A stretch of DNA of 64,000 nt from Heterocephalus glaber (lineage: Eukaryota; Chordata; Mammalia; Rodentia; Bathyergidae). The notes beneath the pieces are model-generated. The model was not told where the DNA came from, did not search any database, and saw only the letters and a program-made list of their open reading frames with translations. This document shows, piece by piece, positions 12,870 to 24,115 of this stretch. Made by a program: the position numbers and the translations under genes. The stretch spans positions 5,668,655-5,732,654 of the forward strand of contig NW_004624784.1 in assembly GCF_000247695.1 (NCBI RefSeq), written 5' to 3'. Numbering within the stretch: position 1 is the first letter of the stretch; each line of letters begins with the position of its first letter.

Positions 12870-13325
12870 GTGAAAGCCTAATATACAATATAGTTCAGCA
12901 TCACAAATCCAAAATTCTCCCATCCAAGTACTAACCAGGCCTGACCCTGCTTAGCTTCCAAGATCAGATGAGATTTGACATGTTCAAGGTGGTGTGGCCA
13001 TAGACCACAAATTCAAAAATCTAAAATTCAAAATGCCCCCCAAATCTGAAAGTTTTTGAGTACCAACATGATGCACAAGTGGAAAATTTCACACCTGATT
13101 CATACAAAAGGTAGCAGTCAAAACATAAGTGCATTAAATATCTTTAGGCTTTGTATGTAAGGCATATATGAAACATAAGTAAATTCTGTGTTTATTGGCC
13201 CATCCTCAAGATAACTTATTATGAATGTGCATATATTCCAAATATGAAAAGAGCCTGAAATCCAAACCACTTCCAGTCTGAAGTATTTCAGACAAAAGAT
13301 ATTTGACTTGTATTAGGAAAAAGGG
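12870..13325. mobile_element. MER2-type palindromic Tigger-family element, split by a 5S insertion
   Basis: Repeated AAATCCAAAAT-like units, then TTTTTGAGTACCAACATGAT, ACAAGTGGAAAATTTCACACC, and ATCCTCAAGATAACTTATTATG are hallmarks of a palindromic Tigger-derived family also seen at 38.43 and 58.44 kb. The 5S rRNA retropseudogene interrupts the left terminal region. The family name is from memory. Confidence 0.6.
12919..13005 (-). pseudogene. 5S rRNA retropseudogene, 3'-truncated, tailless
   Basis: On the minus strand 13005 down to 12919 reads as 5S rRNA from nucleotide 1 (GTCTATGGCCACACCACC) to about nucleotide 88 (ACTTGGATGGGAG). The internal control regions, A box (AAGCTAAGCAGGGTC) and C box (GGTTAGTACTTGGATGGGAG), are well kept, with differences mostly in the first 50 nt. 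The last 30 or so nt of 5S are missing, so it is not a gene. It is flanked by 17-bp near-identical copies, CACAAATCCAAAATTCT (12902-12918) and CACAAATTCAAAAATCT (13006-13022), with no A tail. The same host family reads as a single copy of that motif without the insert, so the duplication is real. Confidence 0.92.
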
Positions 13326-14059
13326 CTTTGAGTCAAACATCAGATGAAATAATTTATCTCCCTATGTTTCAGAGCTTTTACTATGCAAGTATACTATTAA
13401 AAACTGATGAAGATCCTTTTTTCTTATTAACTAAACATTTGTCAGGAGTAGTTTACTACTTACACTGATCATGCACTGAGAAATGCAGTTCTGTGCCTTG
13501 CACCTAGGGAGTGCCATCTAGTCTGCATTGGCTGTGATGCTGCCATTAAGGGAAGATTCCCACATCTACACTTGGGCCAGCATGTCAAATAGCCATTGAG
13601 ATGACTGGAATGATAATCAGGATTCTCAAAGGAATATAGAAAGTAAGCGTTAAAGAGATTAAATTCAAAGTTCCAGCCATCCCTCCTCACCTGGATATTC
13701 TTCCTCCACTATCATGGTCGTCCACATTTGGAGTCTTCAGGAAATGCATTAAAACAGTTTCTTGTTACCTGCTTCTTACTTGTTTCTAACTTCTTCCAAA
13801 GGTAAAATACTCTTCAGAGGAGTTATCACTAGAATTCCACTCATGTGTGTTCGTTTTACAAAGTCAGTTCACTAATGAGTTCAAGAAAAGTTATAATTTT
13901 GAAGATTAAAGGGAGTGAAGGTCTCTTGGGGATTTATTTTATTAAGAAAAGCAAGAGTTAATAGCCATTTAATTTTTTTCAGTCCTTGGTCCTGTAAGAT
14001 GTGAGTTAATTTATTATTTTAGTTATGACTAATACAGTTCTAAGATTCTGAAAAGGTCA

Positions 14060-14410
14060 TAGAAGAGAAATAGAAATTTAGGTTTGAGTTATCAGGAAAA
14101 GAGAATAGGAAACCTGGCTATAACATAGTCACTGGCCATTGAGGCAAATACTGAAAGAAATGATTGCTACATGTGTGGTGAGAGATATAACTTAAATGAA
14201 AATCATCATGGGAATTCAGTGTGAGGAGTGGGGTGAGCTTGGAAAGGGGAGATAGAAAGGCCTAGCCAGAAAAAGTACTACCAGGTGTTAAGCTGAACTG
14301 AGCCTAGAAGTAATTACCTAAGTAGAGATGTAGAAGGGAATATATTAACACAAAGAGAGACAAACAGATCTTAGATATTCCTAAGGCTGAAGTGTGTGGA
14401 TAGAGTGGTA
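14060..14410 (+). mobile_element. Possible L2-like relic
   Basis: GGCCTAGCCAGAAAAAGTAC, GTTAAGCTGAACTGAGCC and nearby purine-rich text resemble the AAGGCCTCTCTGAGGAGGTG and TTTGAGCTGAGACC part of an ancient mammalian repeat. Low-identity match only. Confidence 0.25.
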
Positions 14411-14424
14411 GGAGATAAAAATTA

Positions 14425-14610
14425 AGAGCATAAATTTAGGAGTCAGACAGATCCCTGTTTGCAACCTTTTTCTACCATTTCAAGATTCTGAGACTTCATA
14501 CAGTTGTATCAGCCCTTTAAATTGCATTTAACCAGTCTGTCAGATATAAGTTTTAATGTTTGCCTCTCAGGTTTCTTAAAATAGTATAGTTCCTATATCC
14601 TTATTAAAAC
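14425..14610 (+). mobile_element. MIR SINE relic
   Basis: AGGAGTCAGACAGATCCCTG opens as MIR does (GAGTCAGACAGACCTGGGTT), followed by a degraded core with TTCAAGATTCTGAGACTT. Confidence 0.45.
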
Positions 14611-17227
14611 AAAAACTAGAACATATATTTAAAAGTAGCTGCAGAGAGACTGCTCCTACTGGGAAACAGCAAGTAACAATTTATGCCTAGCAAAAGGAAG
14701 AACTACCAATTTCATCTCTTTCACTGCCTTTCAGTGGGAGGGAAAGCAGATCAAAAAAGTAAGGCTAAAAAACATTCTTATTTATAGGGCAGAATTAAAC
14801 CTAAGTTCACATGATACAAATATAGTGAATCATAGATATATTGTCTCGCAAGACTTCATTTCTCTTCCAAGAATTAAGATTTAGTCCATGTCTACAACAT
14901 CTAAGACTTAGGCTGTGTTATTTATTGCTTTTGTCTTAGGCTACCAGAGCCTACAGTAATTCTCTAGATACCTAGTAACACCAAAGAGTCCTGGAAATAT
15001 CTTCCTAATGTGGCTAAGGAATTAACTATACATCTCATTCCCTGGCTTTACTCACCTGGCTATATTTTAATCACTCAAAAAGAGAATCACTTAGAGAATT
15101 TTAATCACTTAGAGAATGACTTAGAACAGTGTCAAATTTTAGCTTATACCAGAACCACACACAGGGCTTGTTAAAGCACAGAATGTGCTTACTACTCCTG
15201 GAATTTTTGATTCAATATGGGGCAAGATTCTATTATGGGCATTTCTAACATGTTGTCTTATCATGCTGATACTTCTGGTGCCATGATGGCACTTTGAGGA
15301 CTACTATTCTAGGTTTTTATTTTGACAGAATGATGTATCTTCTAGTTCCCCAAGGGGTGAGTTAGAAGAGGCCACTATCACTGGCCTAACAGACAATTGT
15401 GAGAATGAGAGCGAAATAAATAAATAATAACACAGTAAGGCAATGATTGAAAAGGAAGAATTGCTTTTCAACCAGTTTTGGAAACGGACTGAACCGCCAG
15501 GTCTAACTCAGGGGCAGGGCAACTTTTGTTCATATTACTTTTCATTAGATCCTGGAGACACCGAGCCAGTTTATCCAGCCCATTTCTACTTGTAACCCCT
15601 GAAATCTTACCAGAGATTTCTGCAGTAGGCTTCAACCTCCTGCTCAGTGTATGACACAAGCCTGAGAAAAACACCAAGAGACAGAACTAAGAGAGACAGA
15701 GAAATCGGGGAGCCAGGATGACTAATGCCGGTGCAACCAACAAAGGTGCTGGTCAGTCCAAGCCACTGATATTTTTGGTAATCAATTGGGGTAAAGGTGA
15801 GCTATGTGCAAGTACAGGACTATGAGTAAAGATGTGCGGTCCATGCAATTTCTATGGAAATGAATGTAAGCAAGGCTCATAAAGGACAAGACAAAGACTT
15901 CTCCAAGTAGGAAAAGAATAGACAAAATATATGGTTGTAATTAGAACACTGTCCTTCTAGTAAGAAGGTTTTAATTGTGGGAACAGAATTTGGATGAGAG
16001 TTACCCTGATGCTTCAACCTGATTCACTTCTGTAAGCAAGCCAGTTGTGTGGTTAACTCTTTACAGCCTACGCTGCTTACAGCCTGCTTTATGCATAATC
16101 AATACTGTGGTCTCCTGCACATTTCTAATAGCTCTACCCTACCTCCTACATAAAGATGGAATATTATTCCCAGGAGCAAGCTACCAAGATCATTCTCAGA
16201 GCTGGAAAAGGTTATACATTTCCCGGTGCTCGATTTCAATGTCTTAAAAAAACAAATAGGCACTGTTGCTATTCTCTTTATAAATGTCCTATGTTTGATT
16301 ATGTTGGTCTCTTTTTCATCCATTCTCTTATTTTTAAGGATAGATGTAAGAAGAAATATTGAGGGTAGAGTGAGGGCAGTAAAACCTGTACCCTAGCCAT
16401 TTCTAACATTCCCTGCCAAGTAACTTAGGCATTCAAACTCTCTCATTCTTAGGCTCCTCATTCATAAAATAAAAAGGCTGGTGGAGAAATATGAATACCT
16501 TAGAAATGTTTATCCAATTCTAAAAGCCAATGAGATCTATAACTGACTCTACATTCCCTCACTAGCACAAAAAGAAAAACATCTTCATCTGAAATAAGGA
16601 GACAATAAAAACTTTAAATTCTAATTGCATTTGTAATTAACCTTTAAAACTGTATAGTTTGATGTAGTAGCTTATAGACAAAAATAGAACATTTTCATTA
16701 TCCCAGAAACTACTACTTGTCAGTATGGCTTTAGTGGTTTAACCAAAAAAGAGTAAAGGATTCTTTTTCCTTGTCCACCGAGGCACATTTCTTCCCTCCA
16801 CTTCATGACCACCACCAATAAAAATTCTGATACCATTGAAATATTGCCTTTTAGAGTTAAAACCACAGCTATGGATCAGACAGATGTAATTTTATAATAA
16901 AATTCAATTTCTAGAAAAGGCAATGATTTGTTTTGCCAAGGAATGAGTTCTTGAGGAGTATAATAACTTCAAAAAAGCTTGAAAATAATACAGAAGAAGC
17001 TCAATATACCTAGAACATTTTAGGTATGATTCCGATTTTAAGCTAAATAATAATTATGCCTGTTATGCCATGTAGATGAACCACAAATATTAACCAATAT
17101 CTTAACCACAAAATATTAGTCAATATCTTTACCCCTTGTATTCCTGGGTTTTTACCTATAGTTTTAAAAGACCTTTTTACACTATGTGGAAAGTTCTATG
17201 TGTTACATCTTCATTCTTTCTACAGGC

Positions 17228-17440
17228 AGTATTGCTTAATAATGTGGATTCTGGTATCAAACAGACCTGATTTTAAATCTTGGCTGTCACTTACTAAGTT
17301 GTGTACCTTAACCTTCACACTCCACTAGTCCAAATTTTTCTAACCTACAAATGGAGACCATTAAGACAGCCTATCTCATACACTGTTGAAGTTAAAATGA
17401 AGAAACATATTTTAGAGCACTTAACAGAAAATGCACAAAA
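17228..17440 (+). mobile_element. MIR SINE
   Basis: TGGATTCTGGTATCAAACAG, GTCACTTACTAAGTTGTGTA and CTACAAATGGAGACCATTAA match the MIR order (tRNA-like head, CACTTACTAGCTGTGTGACC core, AAAATGGGGA tail). Confidence 0.7.
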
Positions 17441-17582
17441 AGGTAAGTTAAAGATATCGAAAATTATGCAAAATTCAATTCTTGCCTAACTAACAGGATA
17501 TCTGATGGATACCATAATATCAACTCACAGATTACTGTCTTATTGCAAGAAGGAAAAAAAAACTATAAAAGAAAGTATATCC

Positions 17583-17622
17583 TGGGCCGAGGATTTAGCT
17601 CAGTGGTTCTGCCACCTGCCTC
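17583..17622 (+). mobile_element. 40-bp ID SINE fragment, 3'-truncated and tailless, with 16-bp TSD
   Basis: The insert matches only the first half of an ID unit (TGGGCCGAGGATTTAGCTCA through GCCACCTGCCTC) and stops where the tRNA-like anticodon arm would begin. Duplicates AAAAGAAAGTATATCC (17567-17582) and AAAAGAAAGGATATCC (17623-17638) flank it, 15 of 16 identical. There is no A tail between the ID text and the right duplicate. Confidence 0.85.
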
Positions 17623-17854
17623 AAAAGAAAGGATATCCAGTCAACTTAGCCAGTGGAAAAACTTGAGATTATGTGCCTCCTGGAATGAAGTGATATAAAA
17701 TGTTCTGTATCATCTACAAAGCATTCTTGTACATAATGATTACCTGAATAAAACTGAGCATGAAGACTAAACATCCAGCCTATAATAACTCTAAAATAAA
17801 CAAAGGAATAAGTTAGTTAAATGATAACACACAGGAATATCATACAGTTTCAGA

Positions 17855-18430
17855 ATATGGGCTGCGGCAATCAGCCTCCAAGTCAGCATGCCACCATAAT
17901 GTGCCCACTGATGTTTATACTTGTGTATTCCAGCCCATTCCTATACCAGAAGTTGGTCCTTGTAACTAACAGTGTATGGCAGAAGTGACAGTATTAGGTA
18001 GTAAAAGATCCAGTAGCTTTCATCTTGGGTCAGTGTGTGCAAGTATGTGTGTGTCTTTCTCTTGGATTACTTATTGTGGGGGAAGTTGGCAGCTGTGTTC
18101 TTAGTAACCCTATGGAAAATTCACATGGCAAAAAACTGAATCTTGTCAACAGTCACATGAGTGACCATTCTTGGAATTGGTTCCTTCAGCTTCAGTCAAA
18201 CCTTCATATAACTGCAGTGCCAGTTGACATCTAGACTACACCCTCAGGAGATATCCTCACCCAGCTAAACAGGTGAATTTTTCATCCTCAATAATAAAAT
18301 AAATAATAAATATTAATATTTATTTAATAATATTTATTAAAATTTATTATTAAATAATAAATGTTTTCAGTTGTTAAGTTTGGGATAACTTGGTACACAG
18401 AAGTAGATATCTAATATTGACTATTCTGTA
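17855..18430 (+). mobile_element. LTR-like relic, probably MaLR/MLT1
   Basis: The order GTATTCCAGCCC, AGAAGTTGGTCC, GGCAGAAGTGACAGTATTAG, CTCTTGGATTACTTATTGTG, CCTATGGAAAATTCACATGG, then AATAAATG, GTTAAGTTTGGGATAACTTG and AGTAGATATCTAAT follows a mammalian LTR family I remember as MLT1. An AT-rich expansion sits at its AATAAA region. The family call is uncertain. Confidence 0.5.
18290..18362. repeat. AT-only tract with palindromes
   Basis: 73 bases almost wholly A and T, inside the LTR-like relic. It includes the perfect 20-bp palindrome AATAAATATTAATATTTATT (18305-18324) and a 12-bp inverted repeat TATTTAATAATA / TATTATTAAATA (18321-18332 and 18345-18356). Confidence 0.95.
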
Positions 18431-18759
18431 GATAAAACCATATTTTAGGACTAGTCTCTTAAAAATCCAGTGAAAGAGCTTTAGAGAAAAGTTACACAGA
18501 GCATTCTACATTATAAGAGAATAAAGAAATTTAAGACCCAAATGCAACTGTGAACCTTAATTTGAGTCCTGCCTTTAAAAAAAAATAGCTACTAAGAAAT
18601 AACTATTAGTTTGAATAGAAACATGTATTAGATATTAAGGAAATTATGTCAGTTTTCTTAGATGCGATAATGGTTTTTGTTGTACAGAAGAATGCTACAC
18701 AGTTTTAGGAGTTTTGCTGAAGTATTTTGGAGTAGGAACTATATGTGCAATTTAATTTC

Positions 18760-18935
18760 AAACAGCTCAGAAAAATGAGAAAATCTAGATGAACAAATAA
18801 AATAAATATGGCAAATGTCAATGATTATACATAAAATATAGGTAGGGTATATGAGTGTTTACTGTATTATTCTATAAACTTTTCTTTGTATTTAAAAATT
18901 TTCCCTAATTAAAATTTTACAAAAATAATTGAATG
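18760..18935 (+). mobile_element. Possible L1M 3' terminal fragment
   Basis: GGTAGGGTATATGAGTGTTT, ACTGTATTATTCTATAAACT and TTTTCCCTAATTAAAATTTT resemble the 3' end of L1M elements (GGTATATGGGTGTTCATTAT, then ACTATTCT). Confidence 0.45.
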
Positions 18936-19554
18936 CCATCTTCAAACTAGAGTTATCTCTAATTGTCATTAGAGCAAAATAATTCCGGTCCAGGGAAAAC
19001 TTAGTACATGTTTCTACAGTATTGATTTCAGAAGTTCGTACAGTTCTAAACAAATATATCATAGGACCACTCTTGAACCAGTAGTTCTACTTAAAAGTTA
19101 TCCCATCTGTCCAATGTTTCTAGAGGCTAAATTATAAAAACTTGTTACTGATTCCTTCAACTTCTTTTCCTGTCTTTATCTTTTTTCTTTTAATAAAAAG
19201 CTACTAAGCCCAAGAGGAATTAGTTCATTTCAGTATCCAGGTGTAAAAACATAACCATAAGCTCATTTTTATATAATAAATGAAAAAGTGTGTTTATCTG
19301 AAACACAAGGGGAAAAGAAACAGAAGGAGAAAATCCAATCCAGAGGACAAGAAATTCATACTCAGAAGTTAACTGAAAAAGACCCTTTAAAGCCAATGAG
19401 TTGAATTCCAAGTTTAGTAAAATTTTATTTCTTACTATAATTCTGGTATGGAAATATTACCTGGGTATAGTACCCAGTTTAAGAAAAATTCAGTGATATT
19501 CACATCATTAATACATCCAAGTAATACTTTAAAAATTACATAGCAGAAAGAGAA

Positions 19555-20911
19555 GTTTAACATTTATTTCACAAATATTACTACAAATTCTGTAGATATT
19601 AAAAGGATAAAAGAATGCTGTAGTATGAAGGAATATATGGCTATAAATTTGACAGCTTAGATGAAATGGAAAAAATCCTTGAACTACATAAACTACCACA
19701 GCCTACTCAAAAGAAGTAACCAAACTGTACACATGATCATATCACTTCTACAAAACACAGACAACCCAAAATTCCAGGTCTAAATAGCTGCTCAGGCAAA
19801 TTCTACTGAACAGGAAAAGAAGAGAAAAGAAGAGAAGAGAAGAGAGGTGAGAGGGGAGGGGAGAGGAGGGGAAGAGGGGAGAGAAAAAGACAAAGACAAA
19901 GACAAAGACTAATAGTTCTACACACTCTTTCAGAAAATTGAAGAGAATATTTCCAAACTTATTCATAGGGGCTAACATTACCTTAATACCCAAACTAAAG
20001 ATATTATGGGTAGAGAAAACTACAGATAAATATATTTTATGAATACAGTGGCAAATATTCTAAAGATACCTTTCAGCAAATTGAATTCAACAATGTATGG
20101 TGTAGAACTGCTTTAACATTTAAAAAAATAATTTGCATAGTACTAATTGAAAAAGCATATGTCATTTCAATAGATACTGATGGTGAAAAAGCACTTAACA
20201 AAATTCAGTATTTATTTATGATAAAAAGTTGTAGGTCTCTTTTTTTTACTGATATCAGGAATAAAACAAAGATATCTAACTACCAGTATTTGTCTTCACC
20301 ACTGCTGAAGATTCGGCAACAAAAGGAAATAAAGGCTAAATACACTATAAAGAAGAAATAAAACTATCCTTGTTCGCAGAAGACTTGGTTAAATCTATGT
20401 AGGGAGTTTAATGGAACCTACAAAAACCATCTACTAAAGCTAATAAATAAATTTAGCAAAATTTCAGGATAAGACCAATATAGAAAAACCAACTGTATTT
20501 CTTTATATATGCAACAAACACTTGAAAAATGAAATGAAAATACTTACAATACTTAGGGTAGATACGACAAAAGATGTAAAATACAAAAACTGCAAGTTAC
20601 ACAACACCACTGAAAAATATGAAAGAAGACATAATAACAGAGAACTGTATCTTATTCATGTTTTGGGATACTCAGTATCATGATAATATAAATTCTACCA
20701 TAATGATCTACAGACTCAGTGCAATTCCAATCAAAATCCTACTAAGTAATTTGCAGAAACAGAATATGTATTCTAATTATAATATAATTAAATAATAACT
20801 GAAAGACATTGGGAAAGTGGTCAAACACATGGAAATTAACGTAAATGAAAACCTAACATATCCAAATTTGTTGAATGCAGGTAAAACAGAGCTTAGAAAA
20901 AGTTTCATATG
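19555..20911 (+). mobile_element. Old L1M, ORF2 fragments
   Basis: AATTTGACAGCTTAGATGAA, then the start of the RT core (ISIDTDGEKALNKIQ, 20170-20215), then FSKISGYKTNIEKPTVFLY and a CAGTGCAATTCCAATCAAAA stretch identify L1 ORF2. Near 20812 the text changes to the segment between endonuclease and RT (CAAACACATGGAAATTAA, then GAATGCAGGTAAAACAGAGC). That segment belongs upstream of RT, so two fragments or a rearrangement are present. A purine microsatellite (19811-19908) lies inside. Many stops. Confidence 0.75.
19811..19908. repeat. Polypurine microsatellite
   Basis: Nearly pure A/G on the plus strand (AGAAGAGAAG units, then GAGGGGAGGGGAGAGG, then AAAGACAAAGAC units). Confidence 0.9.
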
Positions 20912-22817
20912 CTGCACAGGTGCACAAGCAATAGCCAGAGGCCTGCCCATATTCCATCCATAAGTGTGTACAGATCTCAGCAAGAAGCCCGTGTAGGCCA
21001 AAGCGGCCTGGCTGTGGGCAGGTCCTAGCCAGGGCCCCACCCTGACCCAGCAGCTCCAACTCACAAGCCCAGCCAAAGGCCCGCCTGGAAAAGAGCTGCA
21101 CAGGCGCAAAGGCAACACCCAGAGGCCCACCCCAATACCATCAGTAAGTGCATGCAGACCCCAATCAGAAGCCCACCCAGACAACAGGTCAGCTCAGGGA
21201 TCCAGAGGCCACTATTCTGGACCCAGGAAATGGCATAGGGGTGAGCAGCAGAGAAAAGGCCTCTCGGTAGTTGCTGAGAACTGAAGGCCACTGGGTGAGC
21301 AAAGAGTCGCCTCAATAAAGGCGCAGCAGGCTGCATCTGTTGAAATGAGAAGACACTTGAACAAGTATCAAAATCAGACTTCCAGATCACGTAAGGCAAC
21401 CCCAAGGGGCAACAAGATGGAACAATTTGATACTCAACCACTTAGACTCCCTGAACTGGCAACAAAAGAGGATCTAGAAAAAATAAAATCAGAAATTATT
21501 CCTCAGATAACAACAGAGATTGTTATCCATACTGCAAGACATGATTAATAACTCTAGAACAGACACAGATAAAAAACTAGAGGAGCTGAGGAACATGATG
21601 GAAACCCAACACAGGAAACAAATGGAATCCAAAAAACAGATGCAAACATAATTCCAGGAGATTAAAAACTCCATTGAAAGTTTATGAAGCAGAATAAGCC
21701 AATGTGAGGACAGAATTTCAGATATAGAAGACAGGATTGCAATTAGTGACCAGGAAAAGAAAAATTTCTTAAAAATAGTAAGGGACCAGGAGAAATCAAT
21801 CCAGCAGCTACTAGATGATGCAAAGAAGAATAATATAAGACTGATCAGAGTCAATGAAGAAACAGGAGAGTGTGCAAAGGGCATGAAAAAACTGTTCACG
21901 GAAGTGATTTCAGAAAACTTCCCAAGCAGGGGAAAGAACTTGACATACAGATAAGTGAAGCATATAAGACTCCAACTAGCCATGATAAAAAAAAAATACT
22001 ATAATAGTTAAGATTCCAGAAACCCAACAGAATAACAAAATTCTACAAGTAGTTAGAGAAAAGAAAATTACATAGAAAGGAAAGCCCATCAGAATCACAG
22101 CAGACTTCTCAACACAAACCCTCAAGGCAAGAAAAGCCTGGAGTGAAGTATTTCAAGCCCTAAAAGAAAACAACCTCCAACCCAGACTGATGTACCCTGC
22201 AAAATTATCTTTCAAAATTGATGGAGAAATAAGATACTTTCATGACAAAGAGCACCTTAGGAACTTCACGAATACCAAACCAGCAATCCAAAAAATTTTA
22301 GACAATATCCTAGGAAAAGACGAGAATCACAACCCCAGGAAGCCCAACAGAATGAATCCATCAGGCATGACAAGAAATTAAATGCAACGGGGGAGAATCT
22401 AACAAAAAGTTTTGGCAAGGACAAGTCAATGCATACCAGTTATAACCATCAATGTTAATGGTCTCAACTCACCAATCAAAAGAAAGAGACTGGCAGAATG
22501 GGTCAAAAAGAAAGATCCAACAATATGCTGCATACAAAGACACTTAATTCAAACAGAAACTCAGGCTGAAAGTTATAGGGTGGAAAACCATACTCCATGT
22601 GACAGTAACCTGAAAAAAAGCAGGAGTAGCTATCCTCTTTGCAGATCAAGTAGATTTCAAACCCACACTGATTAAGAGAGACAAAGAAGGACACTATATC
22701 CTTGTAAAGGGAACAATCCAAGAGGAAGAGATGACAATCATAAATACATATGCACCAAATACTAGTGCACCCAACTATATAAAACAAATACTAATGGACA
22801 TGAAAAATCAAATAAGC
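20912..22817 (+). mobile_element. Younger L1: 5' UTR, ORF1 and start of ORF2, lacking its 3' half
   Basis: A GC-rich 5' UTR (20912-21330, with CCAGAGGCC and GCTGCACAGG blocks also found in the copy at 52.5-52.85 kb) precedes a degraded ORF1 starting near 21345. ORF1 has a charged coiled-coil region and a C-terminal domain (LQPRLMYPAKLSFKIDGEIRYF, 22169-22231). ORF2 would start at 22412, where its ATG is now TTG, and continues ARTSQCIPV, ITINVNGLNS (the Asn of the endonuclease site) and CCIQRHLIQ. The catalytic Glu after CIQ is lost by a small deletion. The element ends abruptly near 22815 inside the endonuclease region with no 3' UTR or A tail, and old L1M text resumes. Confidence 0.8.
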
Positions 22818-22985
22818 GCTAAAAAGATTGGGAGTCTCAAGTCAATAATCTAAGTTTTCATTTTAAGAACCTAGGAAAAGAAGAAATAAAATTCAAATTA
22901 TGTAAATGGAAAGAAATAAAGTTAGCAAAAGTGACTAAACTATGCTAAAATAAACTAAGAAAAAACAGGAAAAACTATATGAAGC
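22818..22985 (+). mobile_element. Old L1M ORF2 linker, resuming after the nested L1
   Basis: TCAATAATCTAAGTTTTCAT, then TTAAGAACCTAGGAAAAGAA and GTAAATGGAAAGAAATAA match the L1M linker that directly follows the text ending near 20911. The two pieces are therefore one old copy split by the younger L1. Confidence 0.65.
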
Positions 22986-23499
22986 ATTTTCAAACAATGG
23001 ACAACTAACTGGAATATGGAACAGTGATCCTTAAAAGAAGGGAAATAAGGAATCCTGCCTACAGAGAGATTTCACTCCATGCTATAGGAAGGAGGAAGCC
23101 AAACTGAGCCCAGCTTGAGGAGAAATGCTGTGAATTCAGAGAATATGGCTAGCATTCGCAAAGCAGTGTCAAGCAAAGAACTTGTTTCAGGCCAGACCTA
23201 GAAATATAATTATATAGGAAAAATGAATTTATACTACAGACTAGCTTGCTTCCAGATTCTGTATCTTTCATCTTTTTTATATCCCAATAGCTATGGTCTT
23301 CAAAGAATCTCTCTACAAGGGTAACATGTAGTTTTATTTCTGCTTTTATTACTGCCATCACCAGTAATAATAAATAACCTACATATATACTACATATATA
23401 ATTACATGGATATATATATATACCACACATACACATGCACATAATATGTGTGTTATGCATAACTGATTATGTGCTAGAGACTATAAGAATTCTATATAT

Positions 23500-23640
23500 A
23501 TAAAACTCATTTAGTCCTCCTTGAAATCCTATGAGCTGGTGTTAATATTACTCTGGCTAAAAGCCCTTAGCCAAGGTCACATAGTAAAGGATACACTAGA
23601 ATTCAGGCAGCACACTGGTTCCAGAGTTTATGGTTTTAGA
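23500..23640 (-). mobile_element. MIR SINE relic
   Basis: AGCCAAGGTCACATAGTAAA, GAATTCAGGCAGCACACTGG and TTCCAGAGTTTATGG match the antisense MIR order. Confidence 0.6.
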
Positions 23641-23689
23641 TACTATAACAAACTCCTTTTGTTTGTATAATGCAAAGATCATTCCATCA

Positions 23690-23815
23690 GGACCAGAAAC
23701 CTGATTCTACTTCCATTTCTGACACTAATCAATTGTGTGACCTAGGGGAAATCTCTGACTCAATTTCTGCTATAAGATGAGCCAGGTTGAATGATCCAGT
23801 TCTATTTACACAATG
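23690..23815 (+). mobile_element. MIR SINE relic
   Basis: TTCTGACACTAATCAATTGT, GTGACCTAGGGGAAATCTCT and GACTCAATTTCTGCTATAAG follow the sense MIR core. Confidence 0.6.
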
Positions 23816-23959
23816 CTGGGATGACAAAGTAGGTGCTTTTTCTTAACAGATATATTACTAGATGAGTGGGGGGCTTTGAAGTTTGAAAATGAAGTGTATC
23901 TAAGAGAAAGGAGGAAGGTAGTGAGTAAAAAATACGTTAGTCTTCTAAACACCTTCTCA

Positions 23960-24115
23960 TTTTATATTCTACCATGCAAGCATTATGATTCTTATTTTAA
24001 AGAGGAAAACACTGAGACTCAGAAATTGAGATACTTATCTAAGGTCACACAAATAATCAGGATGGAAAACAAACATCTGAATGCAAGCAAAACCCAAGCA
24101 TATACTACTATGCCA
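23960..24115 (-). mobile_element. MIR SINE relic
   Basis: GAGGAAAACACTGAGACTCA, CTAAGGTCACACAAATAATC: antisense MIR core. Confidence 0.6.

Noticed and set aside
12919..13005. 5S copy considered as a functional 5S gene
   Set aside because: It lacks about 30 terminal nucleotides and the T-run terminator, and has a TSD.
13469..13690. Minus-strand open frame near a GTGAGG donor-like site, considered as ARHGAP20 exon 3
   Set aside because: No acceptor at the right place, and the peptide does not fit the PH-domain region of ARHGAP20.
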